Shown: piece after piece, positions 21,409-33,345 of the stretch
Layout of the letters: each line of letters opens with the position of its first letter
Position numbering within the stretch: the stretch's first letter is position 1
Assembly: GCA_037952775.1 (NCBI GenBank)
Contig: JBANAY010000003.1
Location: 13,268,001-13,332,000 of the forward strand
Reading direction: 5' to 3'
Origin: Clonostachys chloroleuca
Taxonomy: Eukaryota; Ascomycota; Sordariomycetes; Hypocreales; Bionectriaceae
DNA length: 64,000 nt
The notes under the pieces: generated by a model
Seen by the model: the letters and a program-made list of their open reading frames with translations, nothing else
Databases searched by the model: none
Told to the model about the DNA's origin: nothing
Translations under genes and position numbers: made by a program

Positions 21409-23382
21409 ATGTCAGCAAAACACTTTGTCAATGGCAGCCCTGCCGAACTTGTGGCAGACGCCCTCGAGAGCCTCACCCATCTACGCCCGGGCATACAGTT
21501 TGATAAGCAGCACAAGAGTATGAGCCCACTCTCTCCATCCCAAACCCCATCCACTGTAATCCAAAGCAAAAAAGCGCGAAGACTCAGCAATTATTGACAG
21601 TTGGTTCGTAGTCGTCTACTCAACCCTTCACGACCCCTCAAAGCATGTCGCCCTCGTCTCTGGCGGCGGCGCCGCCCACGAACCCGCTCACGCCATGTAT
21701 GTCGGGCCCGGCATGCTAAGCGCCGCCGTCTCGGGCAACATCTTTGCATCGCCGAGTGTAAGCCAAATCTACAACTGCATCCGCAACGCCAACGGCGCTG
21801 TCGGGACCATCCTCGTTGTCAAGAACTACACCAGGGACATCTTCCACCTCCACCAGGCGGCCCAGAAGCTCCGGGCCGAGCCAGGGATCAAGGTCGAAGT
21901 GGTTGTTATCGGCGACGATGTTTCTCTTCAGAGGAGCAAGGCCGGAAAGGTGGGAAGGCGAGGGTTGGCCAGAACCGTGCTGATGCAAAAGATCCTGGGC
22001 GCTGCTTCGGCGGCTGGCAGGTCTCTTGAGGCGTGCGTGGAACTGTCAGACAAGGCCAACGCCGGTCTGGCCACGGTTGGTGCTTCGCTGGACCATGTGA
22101 ATATTCCTGGCCAAAAGGCGGATGCTCAAATCTACCTTGCCGCAGATGAGCTTGAATTAGGCATGGGTATCCATAATGAGCCTGGAGCTGAATTGCTCAA
22201 GCCGAAGCCAGAACTTAATGATTTGCTTGACAAAATGCTCGGCTATCTCCTGGATGCCAACGACTCGGAGCGAAGTTAGGTGAATATTGCAGCATCTGAT
22301 GATATAGTTCTGGTGGTGAACAATCTTGGGTCGCTGTTCGTCCTTGAGTTGAGTATTATTACAACCAACACCACTCGACGTTTAGGTATAATATGGAAAT
22401 ATTCACAATATTTAAGGGCCGTCTAGACTAACTATTCATAGGTACTCAAGGGATAAAGCCTGTTAGAACATACAGCGGAACTTTCATGGCAAGCTTGAAT
22501 GGGCCAGGCTTTAGCATCACGCTTCTCAAGGCAGATTGGGAGCTTTTGCGATACCTGGATGTTCCTACGTCAGCGGCTGGCTGGCCTATTCCTTAATTCC
22601 CCCCGATGAAAGAAATGCAACTGGAAGAGTGATCGATACTCAGTCGACCGCTACAAAGGGTGAGAAAGGGGTCATAAGTTCGTCAAGCGCGAAGGGTAAG
22701 CCATCTACCTCCCTAACAAGGCACAAGGCATTTTAGAGATGTTTACTGATAGCCGTTATTTTCCACTTGATGGAAAGCTGCTGCGGTCTGTGATCAGCAG
22801 CGCCTCCCAGTCGGCGATTGCCGCCGAGCCATCCATTACCAAGGCTGACACAATTGTTGGTGACGGCGATTGTGGCCTGACCCTTAAGCGTGGTAGTAAA
22901 GCGGCATTGAAACTAGTAGAAGACGCCTCGTCCTCTGGAGATAACGTTCTGGACTTGACGATTAAGATCGCCTACGAAGTAGAAGGAAATATGGATGGTA
23001 CTTCTGAAGCCATCTATGCCTTGTTTTCAGCGGCCTTACTGCTAAGCTGAGAGAGCTGGACAATTCTGTGACAATGGGATTGCAAGAATGGGCCACGGTT
23101 GCTCTTGGGGGATTGGAGACTATCCAAAAGGTTACGCCCGCTCGGTCCGGCGACCGAACTGTGATGGATGCTCTTGAGCCATTTGTTTACTCATTGAAAG
23201 ACGGTATTGAGCAGGGATTGCAGGCAGCAAGGAAGGCATCTGACTCAACTAAGGGCCTGAAGCCGGCATATGGAAGGTTAGTATATGTGAACGAACAGGG
23301 CTGGGAGCAGGTGCCAGACCCAGGAGCTATAAGTATATTGGCCATTATAGAGGGTATTTCGGGAGGCCTGGCTTACAGTTGA
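21409..23382 (+). pseudogene. dihydroxyacetone kinase (DhaK-DhaL), broken
   Basis: ATP-dependent dihydroxyacetone kinase, two-domain fungal form. ATG 21409 begins MSAKHFVNGSP; an intron (21518-21611) leads into DPSKHVALVSGGG, with GGGAAHEP at the substrate loop where GGGSGHEP or GGGAGHEP is usual. The DhaK domain continues through GNIFASPSVSQI and VKNYTRD to NEPGAELL. An in-frame TAG lies near 22277, after NDSERS, and the domain then resumes as SDDIVLVVNNLGSL. Later come TYSGTFMASLNGPGFSITLL and YLDVPTSAAGWP, then more stops. The DhaL domain starts near 22740 with ADTIVGDGDCGLTL intact, then a one-base loss near 23033 shifts the frame before AKLRELDNSV. It ends around 23382 with PGAISILAIIEGI. 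Its likely partner is the divergent aldolase. Confidence 0.9.
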
Positions 23383-24817
23383 GTTAGCATTTACTTAAAG
23401 TTTAGCTGATATCACTCGAGGCTGGAGGGTGTGCATCATGTCTACAATTTTCCAAGGTATATGGAAGTTAAGGTCTCAATGACCCAACTCCCCTCTCTAT
23501 ATCGAAACATGTTTCCTGGGGAGTGCAGACTCTATCACATCGATATAAATAGTTTTAATCGGCTCTCAAAGGGCTCCTTCCAGGCTTATCTCACTAAGAG
23601 ACAAGAACCTTGACTTCTGATGGGCGGGGATAATGATAAGCTTATGGATTTCGCTACGAGAATATGTGATTTAGATTCAAGAGCTACTTAGAATAGACTT
23701 CGTTGCCATCGAACTGCTTCTAAGAAACATTGCTGTTCTGGTTAAAATAATTTTTATATATTTATTAATGAATAAATCCAATTCCTTAGAAGTAGCTCTG
23801 ATTCTTAGATTCTAACTAAGCTGCCCAAGGACCGAGTAATAAGAAAAATAGTTCGTAGGTAGGTGGTGGTATATTGAGCATGTCCGGATCCCCCGTATCC
23901 ACAATGTCTATCGTGAACGTACATATAAGAACTGAGCCCTTAGAGTACTCGCAGGTGGGAGTATAGTTTGTAACTAGTCCTAAGCATGCGGGAAAAGCCT
24001 TCCATTTTGATCCCCAGAATCCTATGGACGATAACGAGATTGTTCGTGTAGATTATGTCCCTATTCCGAAAGGGGGAGATGGTGATGGGAATGATGTGAA
24101 ATCGGTTATAACCAAAACCGCCGCCTTTAGAAAGAGCCATACAAGCCCGTTGAATCGATACATCAACTTCAGTGTCATCAACCCCTTGGTATCCAAACAT
24201 ATGAAAATCCTCATCCTCGGCATTCTACTGGTAGGTCATCCCGTTGGTCGGTACTATTTGCCAAGATCGTGGTGGCTACACCAACCCCTGGGGACACATT
24301 AGTGAGCATGAACAACGTGGTCAGGTTAGGGCGATGTATATAAATAAGCTTCAGATCAGAAACAAGCTTTTCGAGGCAGGTTTCAGATATAATCAGATTC
24401 TTCACGATAACAGGTTTTAAGCTAACCATGTTGATTGGTAGGCTGGGCGAAAATATATTTATGAAGCTTGATTGTTCATTATTTTAGGGTGAGAGTTCTT
24501 CACGGGTTTATATCTCTAAACGATTTCATCTAGGACTTTGATCTCTAATACAGATGCAGTACCCACCTACCGGCAGGCAAAAAAAAGTTTCCCATACAAA
24601 ATCTTCATTTTCACTTACACGGTATTTGTCGAATATTCGAGCTATCAACGCGGGAAAATGTCTATAGTATGGTGCCTTGCGTTCGGTTTGATTTTATCAC
24701 ATTGCTTTTTATGTGACGTATGCGGTATGATCGCGGGGGAGTATAAACTTAAGCTATCTATTAACCTCTAGTTAACCATTACTCTCTCACATAATAATCT
24801 ATATATTCTAACCCTTC
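23383..24817. other. intergenic, no gene recognised
   Basis: Several short ORFs on both strands (for example 24024-24302 plus and 23940-24200 minus) show no family features. I see nothing supportable. Confidence 0.4.
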
Positions 24818-25720
24818 TTACTGGCAGTGTGTGCCTGTTGCCGCATCCCAGAGCCGCAGTATGTCATCATCTGACGCCGAAGCTACTAACTGGTTGTCCG
24901 GCGAGAAGGCAACTGCCGCGACCGAACTGTCGTGGCCCTCGAATGTCTGGCGATGCGCATCTCGTTCGGATTTACACCCTGAATACGAAGATTCCGTAGG
25001 CGTTGGTCCCAAAACCTTTGCCGCACTTTGCTCGCAACTGGAGAGAACAATATCAACGCCCCATAGATCTGAAGAGGTGTCTTCTCAATCATAGATCCAA
25101 AACTTGCAGTAACTTTGTTAACATCTTTTATGAAGTCGCTCAGCTCTCCAGGTGCGTTGGGGCACTGCTATGAGAAGCGTTAGCTCAAGCGTAGCACAAG
25201 AACACCTTCACTGACCTGGCACATAATGAGAAGCTGTTTAATCGTGGCACCACCATCCGAGAGCTTACCCAACAGTGCCAAACTTCTAACCAATGAAGAA
25301 TATTCGCGTAGAGGAACACGTGAACTTTATCTTCCCGAAACCTTTCACTTTGTTGTAAATGGTAAACTCAGTACAGGCATGCATATTGGAGATCGGCAGG
25401 AATATGTGTGTATCTATCACTTGCTTGTCGATCTTATCTCTGAACATGTCCAGCTTTCGAAAATCACAGATATCCCGTCTGAGCCCTGCTTTCATGCGTT
25501 CAGTGCATTGCGCCGCTAGTATAGCGTGTGTTTCTTTAGCATTTATATAATGCTTGCTCGTCCCTGTGTCCTTGGAACTACAGCTGCTGGCCAAATTCTG
25601 CTTCTTCGTTGCCAAACACTTGACTGAGAATAGGGTCATAGATCTGATGTGACTGCGACTTGCCGTCTTCGCATTGCTTAAGCCGCAGCTAAAGCTGGCT
25701 TTTTGGGTTGCATGAGCGCT
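24818..25720 (-). pseudogene. NACHT-WD40 (HET-E-like NLR) fragment
   Basis: The minus-strand reading gives pieces of a fungal NLR. First comes a stretch with KDTGTSKHYINA, then CTERMKAGLRRDICDFRK, as in the segment after the NACHT domain. Next is the linker [20 protein letters not shown], which usually precedes the WD40 array. Then follows one WD40 repeat ([20 protein letters not shown], then [17 protein letters not shown]). A frame change lies near 24965 between linker and repeat. The reading stops after the first repeat at 24818, so the propeller is cut off. The NACHT P-loop and N-terminal effector domain are absent. NLRs of this type act in heterokaryon incompatibility or immune-like responses; this copy cannot function. 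Confidence 0.7.
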
Positions 25721-25864
25721 TTTCATCATGGACGACCCGGCAAAGAGTTGCAGCATAGATGAAGAAGGGTTGTGGATTTGTAGCCAGCTAAACCAAGCGA
25801 TCCAGGTCCTCAATAGCAGGCTAGGGGACTTGTTGGACTCTACGCTTTGTTCTGATGTATGCAA

Positions 25865-28093
25865 ATCTGTTCTCGAGGAAAACTTTAATATCGGTCCTGG
25901 TATCTCGAGAGGATGTTTGGTAAAGGCCTAGACTGCGGATAGTCTTCTTTGCAATGATCATATCTTGTGCGTCACTATTAGCAAAGTGCTTCAAGTTTCA
26001 GCCAATTTAGACACTTAACATACTTATCCAATCCAGTCTACGTCAGTAAGTCCGGATAGGAGGCATTAAAGCCGCGCCATGCGTTACTGTAATGCGGTAT
26101 TGTATCTGGGCTTGGTGTGGAATAGGTGGCCGGCTGGGAGGGGGCCATGGTGCTAGGTTCACTGTCAATTTATTCTGAGACCCAGGGCAAACAAATAAGG
26201 AGAGGGGAGAGGCCAGAGCACTCTGCATGTTGCTCGGTTGTAAAGGGCCGTCCAACTCCTGACAGACTTAACCTGCCAATTTGGGATAGCAACGCAAAGT
26301 AGAGATGAAACCCGGGTGTGAGAGATGGCGCTTCGAGTCGGACTAATATAATTTTTACATTCCGACGAGTCTAAAAAATAAAGGGCAGGTTGCGGAGAGA
26401 ACCTGGTCCTGCGCAGGGAAATATGCATCGAATTTCATTGCCAACTTGGAGTCTACACTTCTCTGTGTGCTTCTTGCCATTGTGGATGATAAAACTCTCA
26501 AGAGTTCATATCCGTGCCCCAGTCAGTATTCAAACAGTGCTCAAGTATTCGTCATGTTCCCTTTCATTCAAAGGCCCTGTCGCAGTTGAGCCAACATCGA
26601 GCCCTTACTCTAGATCTTTAGCATTAAATTTCTGCAACCACAGAAGACATGGTGACTTGTAGGGTGGACGATACAGACATTGTGATGTCTACCACACATC
26701 GTAGCACAGAGCCATTCCACAAACGTTACTCAAACTTGGATATTGACTGGCCAGTTATTGGGAGGCGTCTTCGTGACTGAAATAAACTACCAAATACAGA
26801 CAAGAAGCGGAACTTAGTCACGATTACCATAACATTTAAAAGCAGGTATTTCAAGAACAATCCAGCCAGAGAGAGCGCAACGGTCAATTGATTGGAGAAT
26901 CTGTAAACCAGAATCGGAGATGGGGGCCGTTCTCAGCCGTGGCGTTTGTATAAGGAGGGCGTTTGCTCATATTAGTGTCCTGGCCCCTCACGTAAACACG
27001 GTAGTGACCACTGCTGATAGTTCGAAGCGTCCCATGGGTCTTTTGCCATGTATTGCTTCCTGCAAAGGATGTAACTCTGTGCCTCAGTCCCAAGCGTACC
27101 CTATCTTGGCTGGACTTATGAGCTTGCACTACGCAGCTGAGTTTGCTTCATTTCCCCATCATCCTCTCTCGATAGACGCTGTAATCGCTGTTGCGGGAGA
27201 CCTTACCATTTTTACAGGCGTCTTCTAAATTATTGAACTGTTCTACCATAGCATGGGATTAGCGATCAACCAGATATTCGTCGATAGTGGTAGGTGGATG
27301 CTATACCTCTAATCATATAATTTTTTGGTGTTTTCTTTCTCGTGTCTTCCGTTGGTAATAAATTAAACTAGTTATCTCTTCCCTTATGCTCGTGTAACAG
27401 CGAGGCTATATTTAGAGATAGTAGAGAGGAAACATCAACCTATCACTGTGCAAGGATGTTTGGCCATAAGTACCTGCGGGGTTTTTAGACGCTGACTGAG
27501 GGGGCACTCGCTAAGCAGGGTAAACATCAATCCCACTTCTTTATGCTCAGATATCTCTCCTCCATAGTATGGACAGGGATGTATCCCTATTAGTTATTAA
27601 CCACACCCTCCAGCTCTAGAGGGTCCCCACGTGAGGCTAGAAAGCTCTGCTCGCTGGTACTTTGGTGTTGCCGAGTAGGTGATTCTGCTCAATTTCCTCA
27701 TGCATGCATGATGCACCAGTGGGGAGCTTACATCCACCCATTGTGTCGCTCCGACTCACCGAACCTTCCATCTTTTGCCAGCACCCAATTCTGAGGCGCG
27801 CAAATCTCCCAGCAGCCTTCCACGAGGGGCTTGTTGAAGTGACACCCTCTTGAATGGACCTCCTTATCGGCCTATCTCTTCTTGTTAGGAGTTGAGTGGG
27901 CGCTTGTGAACTCAGACACCTCATATTCAACGCGACAACTAGCTTTTACTCACCGCAAACTCCTTCCCACTGCAAAACATCTACTCAACATCTTCTATTT
28001 AGTGCTTCCTTCTGCAGCGGTCAATCTACAGAGTATCTAGTTCTTCTTTGTTTCCTTAATACCTCACTGGCTCATTTTTATACTACTTTACCG
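25865..28093. other. long stretch without a recognisable gene
   Basis: About 2.2 kb with short ORFs only; none has recognisable motifs, splice structure or a signal peptide. I see no element ends or tandem repeats. Confidence 0.4.
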
Positions 28094-29250
28094 ATGCTAT
28101 CAGCCATAACAACCGAGACCCCGGAGCAGGGCGTTATAGGAACGAGCCCCAACCAACATTGGCTCGAATCTACTCTGACTGACCTATTCCCTGAAGTGAC
28201 ATGTGCGATAGCTTGGGTATGACCTATCAATATCGATTATACTTCTTGCACGTCTACAAGAACCAAAAGGCTTTAATTCTCCTGTACACTGCCACTTTCT
28301 TCCTTAGTAAGTCTGAGCTTGTTAGCTAACCCGGGATTGTTTGCGGTTGGCTAAGGGCCAATGCCTAGTGATTCACTACGGAGAAGGCTATCATGCGTGG
28401 GAAGTAACTCCAGAGGATTACTCGCAGATTCTGAAGGTGGGTGCAGTGGAATCGCACCATCCTAAACCGAGACTGATGCAAAGACTGCTCGAAAAGTGGC
28501 TCTATACCAACTCGATCATCTACTTCCCCACCGCCTATTTCACCAAAGTTACCCTTCTCCTGCTTATTGGCCGCGTCTTTGCAGTGAAGGAGCAGGTCGC
28601 CAGGAGCATTCACGTCTTTATCGCCATGCTCTTCGTCGCCTACCTACCAGTCCAGATTGTCAAAAAAGTCATTTGCATTCCTATCCGAGGACCCTTCAGT
28701 GGACGGCAGATGCCTCAATTAGCGCAAGATTTTCTTCTTCGGCTTAACTCTGGCCATCTTCACTGATTTTGTCATCCTGTTGGTGCCTATTCCGCTGGCT
28801 GCGTGTCGTTGCGAAAGAAGATCGAGATTATAACGCTGCTTGGAGCCGGCGGTATTGCGACTGGCATGACAATATTGCGGATGTACAAGGCGGTCAAATT
28901 CATAGACTCAAATGATGTGACGGCGGACTTTGGATCGTTGATCCTTACCACGTGAGTTTAGCCAAGACTACAACTGTCAATATAGCTGACTCGCACCGTT
29001 ACAGGATGGCTGAGCTCACGATTGGGTTGATTTTTTCGTGCTTTCCCGCCGTAAGCATTCTTATAAAACGGCAAACCAGTCATGGAACTCTTCATGCAGC
29101 AACAAGAACAAGCTCAATATTCGACAGGCTCAGCGCGACCTTACGTGCCTGGGAATAATGCAGGACGAGCCAAGCCGAAGTAAGGGTTCAAATGCTTCAC
29201 CCTTAAGAAGTTCGTCATCTTATACGTCGATGTTGAGCTTGCAATATTGC
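28094..29250 (+). pseudogene. degenerate copy of the PTH11-like receptor gene
   Basis: This copy is colinear with, and clearly similar at DNA level to, the intact receptor gene at 14.9-16.4 kb, but on the opposite strand. Matching exons include the microexon read as TCAIAW, then LILLYTATFFL, then the GYHAWEVTPEDYSQILK exon, WLYTNSIIYFPTAYFTKVTLLLL, and MAELTIGLIFSCFPAV after the last intron. Introns fall at the same places. Similarity starts inside intron 1 of the intact gene, so exon 1 with TM1 is missing. A deletion of about 10 nt after CIPIR (near 28690) and another near 28800 shift the frame, and the tail is also in another frame. It is a pseudogene from a segmental duplication. Confidence 0.85.
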
Positions 29251-30127
29251 TGCGAGAAATTCCGGACCCCACTTTGGAGAGTCCACAGGGATGAAGTGAA
29301 TAAGTTTTGCCAGGTACATTCGTCTTGCTGCCGGCCTTTTAGTTCTTGAGATGGCTCCAAGCCAACAGTCCCTTGGCCTTCGTTGTTCAGGCAAGTGGGG
29401 GGTGAATTGACTAGCATAGATCGAGTCGATCGATAAAACCAGCTAATTCATAACTACCCTGAAGTACCCACCCACCGGTAACACCCACCTACCGGTAAGC
29501 TTCAAGCTCTGTGCTTGGGAAAAGCACTATTTTGTTGGAAATTCCGATAAGTTCATCATGAACCACAAGGGGCGCACTTAAGATCCCCAGGGCTTTGGAC
29601 ACAGTGATCATCGGTGCATTGTCGACCGTCTTGCAAAGACTGAACTCATCACTGTCGGGTATGTATGACACTAATCATGCGCTGTGGTGGTTTTATTAAC
29701 TGACCAACTGCAATAACACTATATCACAAATCTTCAGATCTCGAGATCGCCCTGCCTTTTAAGGAGATCAAATACGCTCCTCTACACCGGGAGGTTAGAA
29801 TTGTGAATTCGCCAGTGACATTCCGCGCATATGCATCATTGTATGTTATATACATTCTCCTCGGCATGGCCCTGAAGTACCTGAAATAATATCACCTCAA
29901 CTAATGAACCCTGGCCAACTATGGATTTGGAGTACAAGCACCAAGCGAACCACATTTGGTCGGATCCTAAGTCGTGAACTCATGGCTCTCAGGGAGATAC
30001 AATACCACTCAATGCCAGGCTGGGCGGAGGGATGCTTCGGTGCTATATGGATACAAATAATTATTGAGTTGCTCCCAAGGCCTAAGCATTAGTTTCATCT
30101 TGCACCACTATTAACTGGGCAGTTGCC
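29251..30127. other. intergenic, no gene recognised
   Basis: 3' flank of the receptor copy and of the 7-TM gene. Short repeated strings of the type ACCCACCTACCGG occur near 29467-29496 and once near 24560, without further structure. Confidence 0.4.
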
Positions 30128-31253
30128 CTAAACGCTCTCTTTGAAGGTAGGATCGCTCTCTCCGTCACCCACCACCACGGTAGTCTCAACGGTCTTAGTG
30201 ATACCATGAGGCTCTGGGAAAGTAGCTAAGTGAATCTGTGATCCATTGCTACCCTCATTGACCACCGGATCTTTACCAATCCTACTCAGTATGGTGTTTC
30301 CACGAGCGGGCACGACCGGGCCGCTGCTCACAAAGACACGTGAGGTAAGTCCATAGTTGGTAGGGTTGGACTTGTCTCGACTGTTGGAATACCAGCCCTC
30401 TCCTTGGCTGCGTGAGCCGCCTCTGGCGACTTTGGAAATGAGGTTGGCCATGAGAAGCTCGATGTAGAGCTTGACGATATATGCCAGAGGAGCAAACTGG
30501 ACGTATCTGTACCAAGTGTTAGCTCAACATCGGTCAATCCGGATGGGATGGAGTTACAGATAAGGATCCGGCAAGCTGAGGAATCCCAGTAGCAGTATAT
30601 CCATGGACGTCGAGATAAAAACCATGCTAGCGTTGAAGTTGAATAACCGCCAGTACTTGTCAAGTCCATTGGCAATCAAGTGGTAGCGCACCAGGTACAA
30701 GAAGTACAGGTTGAGTGACAGGTCTATGACGAGGAAGAAAGACTTTTCTGCTTTCTCGAACACCATATTGACATGCTTTTGGGTAGGCGTGGCCCCGTCA
30801 AGGTGTGCAATGGTCCAGATGTAGCCGACAGCGACATTGATAGGTCCAATAATGATTATAAGACCCCATTTCAGGTAGCGTGCTCGGCGTCTGTTGGTCA
30901 TGATCAAGGCGACTCGGTTGGCGATAATCTGAGGGAGGAGCTGTGTCTGGATAGACCATAGAAAGACAGTAGCCAGGAGAAAGCCAAGGCTGTTTGGAGT
31001 TGATGAGCTAGGAGAGTAACCAGATGCACCACAGGGCTACTCACTTTCCATGGATGATGCCATTCAAGAAGAGAAATGTAATGAGAGCAAAGACAAAGTT
31101 GACCCATGTCTCGATCCAGATCATGTACAGGTAGGCATTGTGGAGAGTGTGGGTGCGTCTCCAGATAGCCCTCGTTTGCACTACGACCTTTGCAAATGTA
31201 AACGCAAAAACACCAATAAAGAGACCGTAGTAAATCGATGCAAGATCAATCAT
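30128..31253 (-). CDS. fungal 7-TM integral membrane protein
   Basis: Three exons (31253-31045, 30989-30558, 30506-30128) with canonical introns give 339 residues and no lesion. About seven hydrophobic segments are visible: SIYYGLFIGVFAFTFAKVVV, WVNFVFALITFLFL, LGFLLATVFLWSI, WGLIIIIGPINVAVGYIW, FFLVIDLSLNLYFLYLV, ASMVFISTSMDILLLGFL and FAPLAYIVKLYIELLM. A soluble Ser/Gly-rich tail of about 100 residues follows. I chose ATG 31253 because it directly precedes TM1; the frame is open further upstream to 31385 but that part has no better context. The layout resembles uncharacterised fungal integral membrane proteins often listed with GPCR-like families. Its function is unknown. It is divergent from the bZIP gene. 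Confidence 0.8.
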
Positions 31254-31966
31254 GTTGGGTAGTAGGGAGCGAGCTAACCGAGATATGGAACGAGGAATAC
31301 GAAAGAAACGGAACGTGTAATGGACGGTCGCGGTTATATAGATGAGTATTTTTCTCCTCAGGCGTAGAAGAACCCATGGGCACACTACTCCTCGACGGAT
31401 GAGCTCAATCTAGATTGACGTTGCATGCCTTGAACAAGGCATCCTATCCAAATCCCAGACCCCAGTTTTCCTAACCCTGTTGTCTTGGTAGATGATTGTC
31501 GCAACTAGTGAGTTGAGCCAGGCACCAGCGAAGCCCAGACGCTAGTGTGAAGATCCGGAAGGGATTCTACAATGCCGATGAGACCTAAGGAACGCGCTAC
31601 TGCGCGCCCCACATGATTGAGTTCGTCCTGGGTGACATGAGCAGCCAACGGTCGCGATGTCGAAACCCCGGATTGTAGACAAACAATGTCATCGGTAATT
31701 TCTACGAGTCAGTTGGTGTCTGCAAGGTTTGGGCCCTGTCGACTTAGCAAAAAGAAAACAAATATTCAGCAAACGGAAGAAAGGACCGACCAGCACCGAC
31801 TTACAGTTGGTGGACACTGGTTCTTGTGGAAAACGATCAGCACAGGGATCGGAAATGTGCCCGAGCTCGCATCAGTGATAACTCCGCGACCAAAACACTT
31901 CATAGTATCAGATGCTTTAGCAGTGGCAACTATCTTTTATCTGAATGGCCATATCATAATGAAGCT
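31254..31966. promoter_or_regulatory. shared upstream region of a divergent gene pair
   Basis: About 700 bp separate the start codons of the 7-TM gene (minus) and the bZIP gene (plus). No specific site is identified; the divergent layout suggests possible shared control. Confidence 0.3.
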
Positions 31967-32749
31967 ATGATCACCCATAAGAGAGCCAAGGACCGAGAAG
32001 CCCAGAGGGCGATCCGCGCCCGCACCAAGGAGCACATCGAGCAATTGGAGCGCGAGGTGGCGGAGCTCACGAGCAAGCAAAGCCGTGACCAGACCATCCA
32101 AGATCTCTTGCGCCACAACAAGGCCCTGGGGAAAGAGCTGATTCAACTCAGGGAGTTCGTGACGGTTCCAATGACTTCGTCACGTTACTCCGCACCATGT
32201 CTCACTCTACAACCGGTCCCGTTGTCAAACGAGACTTCAACGTCAACAGTCCATGATGGTAGCCTCGGCGCTGGTAATGATGCCAGTCCTAGCCTTCGGG
32301 GGCCACCATCCCCTAGTGCCTACCAATCCCTCCCCGTCAGCAGGCAACATGTCCCTTTAACCGATGACTACGAATCCTTGGCGAACACCATCTCCCGCAC
32401 CATCCCATCTAACGTCTCAATCCCATCATCAGCCGACTATAGCGCTAGCTGCCTTCCAATCAGCGTGCCTAACTTGACCCTCCCTCCAAATACCAGCTCC
32501 TCAAGCCTCGATACCGTTCCTGACAAGGGCGTTACCAAGATTGAGTATAACGAAGTGCGCCATCATGGCACAATGCCCGAAGAGCTTCGTCTACCCTACG
32601 TGAGGCATGGTGAGGAGGCTAGTCACACTCAATATCTGGGCGCCGTGTTCCGCCTCAGTGACCCTCCGCTGCATCCCGGCATTCCTTATTCTCACCCCTG
32701 TACCCGTATACGACCGGCTGCAAGCCATGAAGCCTTGTATTCTGAATGA
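31967..32749 (+). CDS. bZIP transcription factor, short form
   Basis: From ATG 31967 the first 60 residues form a bZIP domain: a basic region (KRAKDREAQRAIRART) followed by a leucine zipper (EHIEQLEREVAEL through LLRHNKALGKELIQLR). This is the type seen in fungal bZIP proteins that usually carry a DUF3425 domain further on. Here the rest (about 200 residues) is Ser/Pro/Thr-rich, ends at 32747-32749, and I do not recognise DUF3425, so the protein is either a short form or truncated. No intron is needed. The start is the first Met before the basic region; an upstream exon is possible. It probably binds DNA as a dimer in the nucleus and may regulate its divergent neighbour; that is inference. 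Confidence 0.65.
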   Translation: MITHKRAKDREAQRAIRARTKEHIEQLEREVAELTSKQSRDQTIQDLLRHNKALGKELIQLREFVTVPMTSSRYSAPCLTLQPVPLSNETSTSTVHDGSLGAGNDASPSLRGPPSPSAYQSLPVSRQHVPLTDDYESLANTISRTIPSNVSIPSSADYSASCLPISVPNLTLPPNTSSSSLDTVPDKGVTKIEYNEVRHHGTMPEELRLPYVRHGEEASHTQYLGAVFRLSDPPLHPGIPYSHPCTRIRPAASHEALYSE

Positions 32750-33089
32750 TCTCTAAGCTGAAGTTGCATTAGCTAGAAAACCTCCGCTAGCTATGATAGA
32801 ATTAGCCAAACTTTGACCTCTGAGATGGTAGAATAAGTTATTCGGGGATAAGACGTTGGTTGCTGAATAGTTGCTGTAGGAGAATCAAAGTCGGCCGGAG
32901 GCGAAAGCGGCCACCACTTTTGCTGACTTATGGCGGAGCGCTCTCTGTTGTTCGGATTACTGAAAGAGAAGGCCGCAGTCACCGTTGAGATGCATGGGTA
33001 TGTGTTCGATGTTTCCATTCACATGTATTCGGACGTTAGGGATTTGCAGCAGGCTGTGTTGTCATTCAGATGTGAAATGGGATACCATA

Positions 33090-33345
33090 CCCTGTGTTGT
33101 ACGACGCATTTACCTTGGTACACGCTCAGAAGAAATATGATACCTACAAGAGGGAGCTCTGTGTCATCGTTGAATTCTGCCGCAGGCATAGCCACGAGAC
33201 ATCAATCATTTGCGCTGACCATAAACCTCTTACCCAGTTCATTGATTCGATCAATCATGAGGGAATTTATGCTCGCTGGGTTACTGAGCTGAACTCCTGA
33301 ACGTGGAAATCCAGTACATCGAGGGGAAACGGCCCAGATCCAGTC
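33090..33345 (+). mobile_element. Ty3/gypsy RNase H fragment, inverted relative to its RT
   Basis: The plus-strand reading contains KYDTYKRELCVIVEFCRRH, then ADHKPLTQF, then HEGIYARWVTELN and IQYIEGKRP. This is the RNase H segment that normally follows the reverse transcriptase of fungal gypsy polyproteins. The RT end of the same kind of element lies immediately to the right on the minus strand. The strand switch is near 33345. Confidence 0.75.

Noticed and set aside
29467..29496. ACCCACC(T/C)ACCGG repeats as a transposon end
   Set aside because: Only three short occurrences and no inverted partner or target duplication.
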